13,075 bases of DNA from Candidatus Delongbacteria bacterium (GCA_017997825.1 JAGOEH010000084.1:1-13075); one strand, 5' to 3'. Shown: positions 1-6,127, numbered from the stretch's first letter. Translations and numbers: made by a program. Notes: a model not told the origin generated them from the sequence alone.

Positions 1-1082
1 ACTTCGATCAACCCGCCCCGTTTGATTTTTCCGGCCAGGGCGAAAACCTTGGTTCCGGGACTTTTATCGGTGCCGTTGCGGCGAAACGCCGCGGCGCCTT
101 CCCGCATGATCCATGGAACGTTGGCATAGGTTTCGACATTGTTAATATTGGTGGGCTTGCCCCAAAGACCGGCTTCAGCCGGAAAGGGAGGCCGAAAGCG
201 GGGCATTCCGCGTTTTCCCTCGATACTGGCGATCAAAGCCGTTTCCTCCCCGCACACAAAGGCTCCGGCGCCCTCTTTAATATGAACCTCCAGATTGAAT
301 GATGTCCCGAGCATGGAGCGCCCAAGATAACCGGCCGATTCAGCCTGGGCGATCGCCAGTTTCAATCGCTTGATAGCCAGCGGATACTCAGCCCGAACAT
401 ACAAATAAGCCTCATCCGCCCCAATCGCATAGGCGGCGATGGCCATGCCTTCCAGAACCCGATGGGGATCGCTTTCCATAACGCTGCGGTCCATAAAAGC
501 CCCCGGATCGCCTTCATCCCCATTACAGATGATATACTTCTTGGACCCGGCAGATTTTCGGGCCAGCTCCCATTTCAATCCGGTCGAAAACCCGCCACCT
601 CCACGACCACGCAAACCGGACTGTTTGATTTCAGCGATCACATCCTCCGGCTTCATTTCAATCAGCGCCCGCCGCAGTCCCTGATACCCCTTACGAGCTA
701 AATATTCCTCAATCTTTTCCGGATTGATCTCTCCACAATTCTCCAGCACAATCCGAGTCTGATTCTCATAATAAGACTTTTCTGAGGCCTTGGGATGTCC
801 CTTGATGATCCACTCTACTATCGGATGATCGTTTACCAAATGTTCCTGAAATATCCGTTCAGCCCGGGCTGAATCCACCTCGCCATAAACCATCTCCTGC
901 CCGCTCCCGTCCAGCACCGATACCAGGGGTTCCTTATAACACATCCCGTTGCATCCGGTAATATCAAGCTGAATGGAAGAAGAAGCCGATTGATGGAGCA
1001 AACGCTGTAAGGTTTCCAAAACCGGCTGGGCTCCGGCCGCGATTCCACAGCTCCCCAGTCCGACCAATACTCTATAATTCAT
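1..1082 (-). CDS. nuoF: NuoF/HydB-like NADH-binding flavoprotein subunit (3' end outside window)
   Basis: This is the NADH-oxidising FMN/Fe-S subunit of a complex-I-like or hydrogenase complex; about 360 residues are visible and the C-terminus is lost at the left edge. Residues 1-90 form a thioredoxin-like [2Fe-2S] domain with Cys12 and a GCNGMC motif (Cys44, Cys48). The NuoF core follows, with the glycine-rich FMN/NADH loop GLRGRGGGGFSTGLKW, then CNGDEGDPGAFMDRS, GAGAFVCGEETALI and PTNINNVETYANVPWI. The SLBB and 4Fe-4S parts would lie beyond the window. The ATG at 1082 is preceded by AGGAGT seven bases upstream and lies 14 bp after the NuoE-like stop, so the two are surely co-transcribed. 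The fused N-terminal domain is typical of HydB/HndC subunits of NAD(P)-linked [FeFe]-hydrogenases rather than of respiratory NuoF, so a hydrogenase role is favoured. The catalytic subunit is not in view, so formate dehydrogenase or complex I remain possible. Confidence 0.95.
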   Translation of the reverse strand, partial: MNYRVLVGLGSCGIAAGAQPVLETLQRLLHQSASSSIQLDITGCNGMCYKEPLVSVLDGSGQEMVYGEVDSARAERIFQEHLVNDHPIVEWIIKGHPKASEKSYYENQTRIVLENCGEINPEKIEEYLARKGYQGLRRALIEMKPEDVIAEIKQSGLRGRGGGGFSTGLKWELARKSAGSKKYIICNGDEGDPGAFMDRSVMESDPHRVLEGMAIAAYAIGADEAYLYVRAEYPLAIKRLKLAIAQAESAGYLGRSMLGTSFNLEVHIKEGAGAFVCGEETALIASIEGKRGMPRFRPPFPAEAGLWGKPTNINNVETYANVPWIMREGAAAFRRNGTDKSPGTKVFALAGKIKRGGLIE

Positions 1083-1096
1083 ATTGTCACTCCTGA

Positions 1097-1591
1097 TTAA
1101 CCTTGATAGTCTTTTAGAATCTGCCGAATTTTATCCGGGGTCAACCGGCCAAAGGTATCATCATTGATCATCATAACCGGTGCCAATGAGCAACATCCCA
1201 AACAAGCCACTTTGGTAAAGGTGTATTTCAAGTCCGAGGTCGTTTCATCCACTCCGATATTCAGGGTGCTCATCACCGTCTCCGAGATCATATCCGCTCC
1301 GGACACATGGCAGGCCGTACCATGACAGACCTTGATCAGATTCCTTCCGGTCGGTGTAAACCGGAACTGGGCATAAAAGGTTGCCACACCCATGATCTGC
1401 GATCCCGGAATATCCAGAAATTCTGCGGTTTTCTTCATGACCGACCGGGGAAGATAGCCATAGAGCTGCTGTATTTTTTGAAGGATCGGAATCATCATGC
1501 CGTCGGTGTTCGCCAATCCCTTCATGTACTTCACCAGTTCATTCCAACACTGCCGATCATTTCGTTCAGCCTCGTTTTTTGTTCCCGCCAT
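1097..1591 (-). CDS. nuoE: NuoE/HydC-like [2Fe-2S] thioredoxin-fold subunit
   Basis: This is a 24-kDa-type NADH dehydrogenase subunit that would pass electrons between the flavin of its NuoF-like partner and the other Fe-S clusters. It is 164 residues from the chosen start, normal for NuoE/HndA/HydC. The N-terminal helical part (about 15-60) precedes a thioredoxin-like [2Fe-2S] domain with ligands Cys89 and Cys94 (CHGTAC) and Cys130 and Cys134 (CLGCC), the classic Cx4C...Cx3C pattern. The frame is open to 1639, but the ATG at 1591 is preferred because AAGGTGG lies about six bases upstream and the protein then begins just ahead of the conserved region. It is the first gene of the pair, 14 bp ahead of the NuoF-like gene. 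No convincing promoter was found; a hairpin with a T-tract lies about 120 bp upstream. The family is secure; whether the complex is a hydrogenase is inferred from the partner. Confidence 0.95.
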   Translation of the reverse strand: MAGTKNEAERNDRQCWNELVKYMKGLANTDGMMIPILQKIQQLYGYLPRSVMKKTAEFLDIPGSQIMGVATFYAQFRFTPTGRNLIKVCHGTACHVSGADMISETVMSTLNIGVDETTSDLKYTFTKVACLGCCSLAPVMMINDDTFGRLTPDKIRQILKDYQG

Positions 1592-1707
1592 GAAAAACCA
1601 CCTTCCCTGGTTTAGAGTGTAATAACGACACTGAATCATTCCGGGGGAATCAATCCTCCCGGCCGGAGCTATGATAATGCTTGTAAACGAATAAGATTGA
1701 GGTATAC

Positions 1708-1821
1708 TTACAAAAAAAAAACCTGGCTGTCAAGCCAAAACTGAGATTCCGGCGACCCACTGTCCTTTTTCATTCTCACTTTAACGCCCCCAATGTATGG
1801 ATCGGCCTCATCGCTCCCCAT
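1708..1821 (-). CDS. Possible 37-residue small ORF upstream of the NuoE-like gene
   Basis: This ORF runs from an ATG at 1821 to a TAA at 1708 and encodes a mostly hydrophilic peptide beginning MGSDEADPYIGGVKVRM and ending SQVFFL. AGGGGG lies about seven bases before the ATG, and an in-frame TAA ten codons upstream excludes an earlier start. I do not recognise the peptide. Its last codons coincide with the hairpin and T-tract at 1711-1737, so the GTT TTT TTT TTG end may simply be a terminator read as protein. It lies about 120 bp upstream of the NuoE-like start on the same strand, so it could be a leader peptide, a decayed gene tail or chance. Confidence 0.25.
   Translation of the reverse strand: MGSDEADPYIGGVKVRMKKDSGSPESQFWLDSQVFFL
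1711..1737 (-). terminator. Hairpin followed by ten T residues (minus strand)
   Basis: On the minus strand, TTGGCT pairs with AGCCAG (the last pair a T-G wobble) around a TGAC loop. Two G residues separate this stem from ten consecutive T residues. This is the form of a Rho-independent terminator, though the stem is short. It could end transcripts reading on from the signalling cluster (stop at 2125), or act as an attenuator ahead of the NuoE-like gene. The stem also contains TTGACA, a perfect -35 hexamer, but there is no good -10 hexamer 16-18 bp downstream; TATACC sits 21 bp away. The terminator reading is therefore preferred. Confidence 0.4.
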
Positions 1822-1966
1822 GGTAATCCCCCTGTTCGTGACAATCGATTATTCTTTCTGCCGCCGGCACCCGGTCTAATACAAGGAATACCTCGAACAA
1901 CGGAACTTGATCACGGCCTCATTCTCCCTCCTCCCATGAAAAGCCCCGACCAACACGATTTATAAT

Positions 1967-1995
1967 TTGGCACGATATCTGCATAATACTATACT
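1967..1995 (+). promoter_or_regulatory. Sigma70-type promoter for the 31-codon membrane ORF
   Basis: TTGGCA (1967-1972), a 17-bp spacer and TATACT (1990-1995) form a near-consensus promoter on the plus strand. The expected start near 2002 gives a leader of about ten bases that contains AGAGAGG and leads to the ATG at 2013. An alternative, TTTATA-N17-CATAAT, overlaps it about 8 bp upstream. Confidence 0.5.
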
Positions 1996-2012
1996 AAAAA
2001 AGAGAGGATACA

Positions 2013-2108
2013 ATGAGAAAGCTGAACATGTACATCCTGATCAACAATCTGATCGGAATGATTTTTTTGGGATTAGTTTTGTATCATGCCTGTTTTATCA
2101 ATGGATGA
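2013..2108 (+). CDS. 31-residue putative single-pass membrane peptide
   Basis: The ATG at 2013 opens a 31-codon frame ending in TGA at 2108. The peptide starts MRKLNMYILINNLIGM and continues with an uninterrupted hydrophobic run rich in Ile, Leu, Phe and Val to about residue 28. This gives one membrane span (about residues 7-27) with a short basic N-terminus (Arg2, Lys3), so an inside N-terminus is predicted. AGAGAGG five bases upstream is a plausible SD, and a near-consensus promoter lies directly ahead. It converges on the receiver-PP2C gene, with 16 bp between the stops. I do not recognise a family. Size and shape fit small regulatory membrane proteins or type I toxin peptides, but neither function is shown. 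Confidence 0.45.
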   Translation: MRKLNMYILINNLIGMIFLGLVLYHACFING

Positions 2109-2134
2109 ATCGGAAAGAACCGAATCAATCCAAT
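2101..2134. terminator. Imperfect hairpin at the convergent gene ends
   Basis: The left arm ending GAATCGG (2107-2113) and the right arm starting CCGAATC (2120-2126) pair around a six-base AAAGAA loop. Pairing extends outward through ATGGAT and ATCCAAT, with one A-A mismatch and a bulge. It spans the stop codons of the plus-strand small ORF and the minus-strand phosphatase gene, a usual place for a bidirectional terminator. Only a short T-run follows on the plus strand and none on the minus strand, so support is modest. Confidence 0.3.
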
Positions 2135-3294
2135 TTCAGTACCAGCAGGGTAATATCATCCCCGCTGGATACACCGTCAAGAAACAGATCCAGATCTTTC
2201 ATGATCTGTTCAATTAGACGGTTGGGGTCCAACTGGTAGTTCTTCCGTAATACATCTTTCAAACGATCCACCCCGTATTGGGTTTTTATCGCATTGCGGG
2301 CTTCGATGATCCCATCAGTATAAAAAAGAATGCAATCTCCCGTTTCAATATTGATAGGAGTCTCAGTAAAGACATTGTCAGGCGAAATACCAAGAAAATA
2401 ACTCATGGAACGATCGGACTCGAAGCAGTCGGAATCCGGATGATAGACCAGAGGAAGAGGATGACCGGCATTGGAGATAATGAGACGGTAGGGTTCCCGG
2501 TGGAGTTCCGCATAGATTCCGGTTACGAAATAGTCGGTTTCTTTCATCAGGCGATAGAGTGATTCATTCATTCGGTTCATGATAATGGAAGGGGAATAAT
2601 CCTCATCGACCAGATTATTGAAATAGGATTTGATCGCCGAGGTCAGTAGGGCGGAGGGTGTTCCATGACCGGATACGTCGGCGACCAACAACCGGTATCC
2701 GGACTGATCGGGGATGATGTCATAAAAATCCCCTCCCAATTGTTCAGAGGGGTTGTAAAAGGCGGCCGCCCGGATTCCGGGTTGGCATGGAATCTTAAGC
2801 GGCAACAAGGCCCGTTGTAATTCTGAAGCCAGCGTAAGCTCGCTTTTCAAGTAATCATTATGCTCCATCAACTGTCGCTGTTTGTCGATCACTTCGGTCA
2901 ATAGCTGATAAAAGTTAAGCGCATTTTTGACCTTCAAAGGCAACTGAAAATGGAGAACATCCGATTTGATCGGTTTGGTAAAATAGTCAAAACTCCCATA
3001 GTTCAAGGCCTTTTGGATATAATGGCTATCAGACAGAGCTGAATTGACAATCACCGGAATATTTTTGTATCCCTCCTGGGTCTTTATCCATTCCAGAAAT
3101 TCAAATCCATCCATTTTCGGCATCATCAAATCCAAAAAAATCAAATTAATCGGATTGTTCTTGACCAGGTTCATCCCCTCAAGCCCGTCTTCAGCCTCCA
3201 AAAACCGATAGTGATACTTCTGCAGCGCGAAAATCAGAACCTTCCGATTGATCACCTCATCATCCACAATCAGAATCGTCTGGGTATTGATCAT
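2125..3294 (-). CDS. Response regulator receiver - PP2C (RsbU/SpoIIE-type) serine phosphatase
   Basis: This 389-residue cytoplasmic protein should dephosphorylate a phospho-STAS protein under control of a phosphorelay. Residues 1-120 are an intact CheY-like receiver: acidic pair Asp11/Asp12, phospho-acceptor Asp55 (FLDLMMPKMDG), switch Ser85 and Lys107-Pro108. A helical linker, probably coiled coil (about 120-163), leads through SELQRALLP to a PP2C domain with metal-ligand motifs GGDFYD (Asp189), ADVSGHG (Asp206), NAGHP (275-279), YTDGIIEA (Asp327) and GDDITLLVL (Asp379, Asp380). All catalytic acidic positions look present. The start lies 3 bp after the kinase gene stop with no strong SD of its own, which suggests translational coupling. 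Its natural substrate would be the STAS protein at 5613-5921, phosphorylated by the neighbouring kinase. Domain calls are firm; the partners are inferred from the neighbourhood. No DNA-binding or membrane segment is present. Confidence 0.96.
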   Translation of the reverse strand: MINTQTILIVDDEVINRKVLIFALQKYHYRFLEAEDGLEGMNLVKNNPINLIFLDLMMPKMDGFEFLEWIKTQEGYKNIPVIVNSALSDSHYIQKALNYGSFDYFTKPIKSDVLHFQLPLKVKNALNFYQLLTEVIDKQRQLMEHNDYLKSELTLASELQRALLPLKIPCQPGIRAAAFYNPSEQLGGDFYDIIPDQSGYRLLVADVSGHGTPSALLTSAIKSYFNNLVDEDYSPSIIMNRMNESLYRLMKETDYFVTGIYAELHREPYRLIISNAGHPLPLVYHPDSDCFESDRSMSYFLGISPDNVFTETPINIETGDCILFYTDGIIEARNAIKTQYGVDRLKDVLRKNYQLDPNRLIEQIMKDLDLFLDGVSSGDDITLLVLKLD

Positions 3295-3297
3295 AGT

Positions 3298-4188
3298 CTA
3301 AATCCGGCTCTCACTGATAAAATCGGAATACTTGATGAGTTTGACAATATTCCCTTTTTCATTGTATTCAAAATAGTCAAAAATATTCTTCACCATCAAA
3401 ATCCCCCGGCCATGTTCATTCAGGATATCCATGGTCTCATGGCTGTTCAGCAATCCTCTCCAGTCAAACCCCTGGCCGTCATCCTGAATAACATACTCGA
3501 CATGCTCATGGGTAAGGGCAGTTTCAACGACAACTTTCCGCTCGCGAAATCGCGGATCATTTTTCCGATCCTTCAACAGATCATAATAACTGTTATTCTG
3601 GATCGAGGTTTTCTTCTCATCACCGCTGATGGCAAGATTGCCATGTTCGATGGCATTGACGATAATTTCATACAGGGCCAGCTCGATTTTCTTGGGACTC
3701 TTGCAGATTTTCGGCAAATTGATGGTCATCTGGCGGATAATATTCTGAAGATTGTTGAATTCATTCCCGATAATGATGCGTTTATACTCGTAATCCAACG
3801 ATTTGTGATCCAGGGCGTTGGCTCCGTTTTTTTTATAATTGCAGATCACATGGCACATTCTCATCATTTCATCCATATTGCCGGGTAAAAAGAGCAAAAA
3901 ATCGATCCGTTTGCCCAGCAGCCGAAAAGCCATACCGGCATCATAATGATTGATAAAGAATACGGAAACAAAATCGCGTTCGCTTAACTGAAGCTGTTCG
4001 AGAAATTTAATCATTTCGGGATTGCACTGAGTAAAATCAAAAAATACGATTTTAATATTTTTTTGGAAAAAGATATCAATCGCATCATTGCTATGGTTGG
4101 ATACCACGAATTGATGGCCCAATTCCTGTGAATGAGAAATGAAGAGGTCAAAATTCGCCGGGGTCTGGGTTAACAGCAGGATTTCCAT
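3298..4188 (-). CDS. RsbW/SpoIIAB-type serine kinase with degenerate N-terminal receiver domain
   Basis: The C-terminal half (about 135-296) is a GHKL ATPase of the anti-sigma-factor/serine-kinase type: N-box ALYEIIVNAIEHGN (171-184), G1 box DDGQGFD (236-242) and GRGILMVKN (260-268). A histidine-kinase phospho-acceptor helix is absent, so it should phosphorylate a STAS protein on serine. Residues 1-105 resemble a CheY-like fold: MEILLLTQTP in place of beta1, then VFFDF with Asp51 at the phosphorylation position. However, the Asp/Glu pair is missing and the usual Lys-Pro is replaced by FLPG, so phosphorylation by the normal chemistry is unlikely. The segment at about 190-215 between N and G1 boxes is unusually long and charged. 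The frame is open to a TTG at 4203; the ATG at 4188 (296 aa) is preferred because it starts just before the first beta strand, though only a weak GGTGTG lies upstream. The phosphatase gene starts 3 bp after its stop. Confidence 0.93.
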   Translation of the reverse strand: MEILLLTQTPANFDLFISHSQELGHQFVVSNHSNDAIDIFFQKNIKIVFFDFTQCNPEMIKFLEQLQLSERDFVSVFFINHYDAGMAFRLLGKRIDFLLFLPGNMDEMMRMCHVICNYKKNGANALDHKSLDYEYKRIIIGNEFNNLQNIIRQMTINLPKICKSPKKIELALYEIIVNAIEHGNLAISGDEKKTSIQNNSYYDLLKDRKNDPRFRERKVVVETALTHEHVEYVIQDDGQGFDWRGLLNSHETMDILNEHGRGILMVKNIFDYFEYNEKGNIVKLIKYSDFISESRI

Positions 4189-4344
4189 TATCACGCACAC
4201 CAAGTTAATAGATAATAATCAAAATCATTCGGGATGCAGCGGTTATCCGATGTAATAAAACGAATTATCATCCAGGATCCTTTAACATCGCCATACTCCG
4301 TTGGTCATGGAGAAACTGGCCATTAATGGATTGACATTCCGGGC

Positions 4345-4938
4345 TTATTCATCAAATAAGGTAATCCGGTCTTCAAATTCTTTGGCTTTGGTCCGGAGCA
4401 TCCGGGCTTCATATTCCTGTTCGGCGATAATAGCCGGTGAGACGGTGGAACGGAGCCGCCGAAGCAGAACTCGGTAGTCATCGGTAAAAAACAGAATTTT
4501 GCGGCCGGAATACCCTCCCAAATCATGGCTGATAACTGGAATCCGCTCCAGTTCCAGAAAGGCACGGATAAATCGGATATTGTTATCAGGAACGCTATTC
4601 GGCGTCTTTTTAAAATCCAAAACATGGCCGCCCCCAAACACCTTGGCTTCCATACTTTTTTTGCTGCCGCCCAATTTGAGGATCTCGTTGATCAATACCT
4701 CCATGGCAAATATTCCATAACGCGAATTGGGATTTTGAAAAATCTCCTCATCTCTCAGATCTCCAACCAGCATAAAATGATTCATTCCGCTGATCGCGTT
4801 TCGACGGTCATACAGGCAGACCGAAATACATGAACCCAAAACCGTAGAAAGAATCTCTTTCTTCCGGGTCGCATAATAGTCTCCCGGATTAAGAATTACC
4901 ATGTCCATGCCATACTTGACATTATGCTTAATATACAT
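4345..4938 (-). CDS. cheD: CheD, chemoreceptor glutamine deamidase
   Basis: CheD proteins deamidate selected glutamines of methyl-accepting chemoreceptors and, in several species, bind the CheY-P phosphatase CheC. This 197-residue cytoplasmic protein has the signature LSTVLGSCISVCLYD with catalytic Cys37 and then GMNHFML with His54, 17 residues on, as in Thermotoga CheD (Cys27/His44). FGGGHVL and GGYSGRKI complete the fold. The C-terminal 30 residues or so form a charged helical tail (EQEYEARMLRTKAKEFEDR) that is longer than in minimal CheD proteins. No good SD precedes the ATG at 4938; ATGs at 4908 or 4902 would give a length closer to typical CheD. It lies 130 bp after the CheY-like gene and 156 bp before the kinase gene. 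No cheC, cheA or receptor gene is in view, so whether it acts on receptors or on the local signalling proteins is open. Confidence 0.95.
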   Translation of the reverse strand: MYIKHNVKYGMDMVILNPGDYYATRKKEILSTVLGSCISVCLYDRRNAISGMNHFMLVGDLRDEEIFQNPNSRYGIFAMEVLINEILKLGGSKKSMEAKVFGGGHVLDFKKTPNSVPDNNIRFIRAFLELERIPVISHDLGGYSGRKILFFTDDYRVLLRRLRSTVSPAIIAEQEYEARMLRTKAKEFEDRITLFDE

Positions 4939-5019
4939 CGATGATTCGTACTTTCAGGTAGTCTGTTGTCGTTTGTTTCGGTCGCTCAACGGGATACATC
5001 ATAATCAAAAACGTCGTTC

Positions 5020-5033
5020 GCCGGTAGCCCGGC
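5020..5033 (-). terminator. GC-rich hairpin between the CheY-like gene and cheD
   Basis: GCCGG and CCGGC pair perfectly around a four-base loop, 35 bp beyond the CheY-like stop. On the minus strand, five T residues follow only after seven further bases, so it is at best a weak intrinsic terminator or mRNA-stabilising stem that would lower cheD expression relative to the upstream genes. Confidence 0.25.
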
Positions 5034-5068
5034 ATTCCATCCGCACCCGACCGACAATAAGACCGCAA

Positions 5069-5452
5069 TCATTGAACGAATTTCTTGACCACACTGATCA
5101 ACATCTCTGAACTGAACGGTTTAAGAAGCCATCCCGAGGCCCCGGCTTCTTTCCCCTCCATCTTTTTAGACTGCTGTGATTCAGTCGTCAAAACGATCAC
5201 CGGAAGAAAACGATACTTGGTTTTCTTCAGCTCCTTGATGAAGGTAATTCCATCCATTTCGGGCATGTAGATATCGGTGAATATCATTTTAACCTTACGT
5301 GCCGATTGATCGATCTCTTCGATTTTCTGCAATCCCAGTACCCCATTCTCCGCTTCCTCGACCTCAAAACCGTTCCGCTCCAAAGCCGAACGAACGGTAG
5401 CCCTCAGGGTAACCGAATCATCAACGATCAGTATTAATGGCTTTTCATTCAT
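5069..5452 (-). CDS. Single-domain CheY-like response regulator
   Basis: This 127-residue stand-alone receiver has all phosphorylation residues: Asp11/Asp12, phospho-acceptor Asp60 (FTDIYMPEMDG), switch Thr89 (VLTTES) and Lys111-Pro112-Phe113. It has no output domain, so like CheY it would act by binding a partner when phosphorylated. The start is clear: an AGGCAGG sequence lies about eight bases before the ATG at 5452. It sits between the STAS gene (160 bp upstream) and cheD (130 bp downstream). A motor-binding chemotaxis role, a phosphate sink, or control of the adjacent partner-switching proteins are all possible; no dedicated histidine kinase is encoded in the window. Confidence 0.95.
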   Translation of the reverse strand: MNEKPLILIVDDSVTLRATVRSALERNGFEVEEAENGVLGLQKIEEIDQSARKVKMIFTDIYMPEMDGITFIKELKKTKYRFLPVIVLTTESQQSKKMEGKEAGASGWLLKPFSSEMLISVVKKFVQ

Positions 5453-5532
5453 AAAATACCTGCCTGATTATAATCAATCCTTCCTGATCAACCATCGGGA
5501 TACATCCGACGATCCACCGCGGTCTGAAAGGG

Positions 5533-5569
5533 GGCTTATCCATCCCTGTCCATACCGACAGCCCAAGCC
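5533..5569. repeat. Nested inverted repeats between the STAS and CheY-like genes
   Basis: Two inverted repeats are nested: an inner CTGTC/GACAG (5546-5550 and 5557-5561, six-base loop) and an outer GGCTT/AAGCC (5533-5537 and 5565-5569). The transcript could form an interrupted stem here. There is no following T-tract, so it is not a standard terminator; a processing or protein-binding site is possible. Confidence 0.25.
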
Positions 5570-5612
5570 GCCGCTAAATACCCGCCGGAAGAAATATCTA
5601 TTTGCACGTCAC

Positions 5613-5921
5613 TCATCTTTTCCCTAAAACAAAATGTTTGTCCAGCTTAAACGATAAAAATAAATTATAGAGATTTTCATTCAAATTGATGATCTCGATT
5701 GGAATACCACGAGAATTTACATTCTTATAGAGCGATAACAGCTTCCCAATTCCCGAACTGCCGATAAAGGTCACCAGGTCAAAATCCAGGATAATACGAC
5801 CGGTCGCTTTGACCGCTAATTGACTAAAGTAGCTCTTGAGTTCTTCCGCTTCCCTTATCTCAATTTCACCATCTATTCTGAGAATCATAGCGTCTTGGGT
5901 TGCAGTCAGATCAACCTTCAT
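5613..5921 (-). CDS. STAS-domain anti-sigma-factor antagonist (SpoIIAA/RsbV-like)
   Basis: This 102-residue protein is a single STAS domain of normal length. The landmark is LDFDLVTFIGSSGIGKLL (about 45-62), equivalent to the phosphorylated loop of SpoIIAA; Ser56 is the expected phospho-acceptor. The residue before the Ser-Ser pair is Gly54, where SpoIIAA has Asp. In partner switching, the unphosphorylated form binds and sequesters the RsbW-type kinase from its other partner; kinase phosphorylation and PP2C dephosphorylation toggle it. Both enzyme types are encoded downstream on the same strand (3298-4188 and 2125-3294). AGGGAGAG lies about five bases before the ATG at 5921, and a strong promoter match lies further upstream, so this is probably the first gene of the cluster. 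Confidence 0.95.
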   Translation of the reverse strand: MKVDLTATQDAMILRIDGEIEIREAEELKSYFSQLAVKATGRIILDFDLVTFIGSSGIGKLLSLYKNVNSRGIPIEIINLNENLYNLFLSFKLDKHFVLGKR

Positions 5922-6015
5922 ATTCTCTCCCTTGGACTGTGAACCAATAAACCATAGAAGACCTTAGATTCAGCCGATACAGTATAGTGAGCATCAGATT
6001 CAAAACTTTTATTTT

Positions 6016-6044
6016 ATATTAATGAAATAATTACAGCTTGTCAA
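6016..6044 (-). promoter_or_regulatory. Sigma70-type promoter for the STAS-led signalling cluster
   Basis: On the minus strand, a perfect TTGACA (6044-6039), a 17-bp AT-rich spacer and TAATAT (6021-6016) give a near-consensus promoter. The expected transcription start near 6009 leaves a leader of about 88 bases before the STAS gene ATG at 5921. Confidence 0.6.
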
Positions 6045-6127
6045 GGTATTTATTTCAAATCCTCCATCATCACCCCATCACCCGCTACTTTTTTCAATTC
6101 CGGATCGGAAGCGATTGAGGTAAGCAA

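Larger units (their letters stand above)
1592..2124. other. Intergenic region with two small ORFs and hairpins
   Basis: This 533-bp stretch separates the minus-strand redox pair from the end of the signalling cluster and has no long conserved gene. It contains a possible 37-codon minus-strand ORF (1708-1821), a hairpin plus ten-T tract (1711-1737), a promoter-like element (1967-1995) driving a 31-codon plus-strand ORF (2013-2108), and an imperfect hairpin across the convergent ends (2101-2134). I see nothing recognisable between about 1822 and 1966 or between 1592 and 1700, other than the leader of the NuoE-like gene. Confidence 0.6.

Noticed and set aside
833-1048. 71-codon minus-strand frame within the NuoF-like gene
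   Set aside because: It is out of frame with the thioredoxin-like and NuoF sequence on the same strand, which reads continuously from 1082 to the window edge.
1967-2239. 90-codon plus-strand frame overlapping the small membrane ORF
   Set aside because: It begins with TTG inside the promoter -35 element, lacks an SD, and runs antisense into the PP2C catalytic domain.
3211-3888. 225-codon plus-strand frame opposite the kinase and phosphatase genes
   Set aside because: It lies antisense to clear domain-bearing genes, spans their junction, and its translation has no recognisable motif. It is a shadow of minus-strand codon usage.
4323-4637. 104-codon minus-strand frame inside cheD
   Set aside because: It is the alternative frame of the CheD C-terminal region and carries no recognisable motif.
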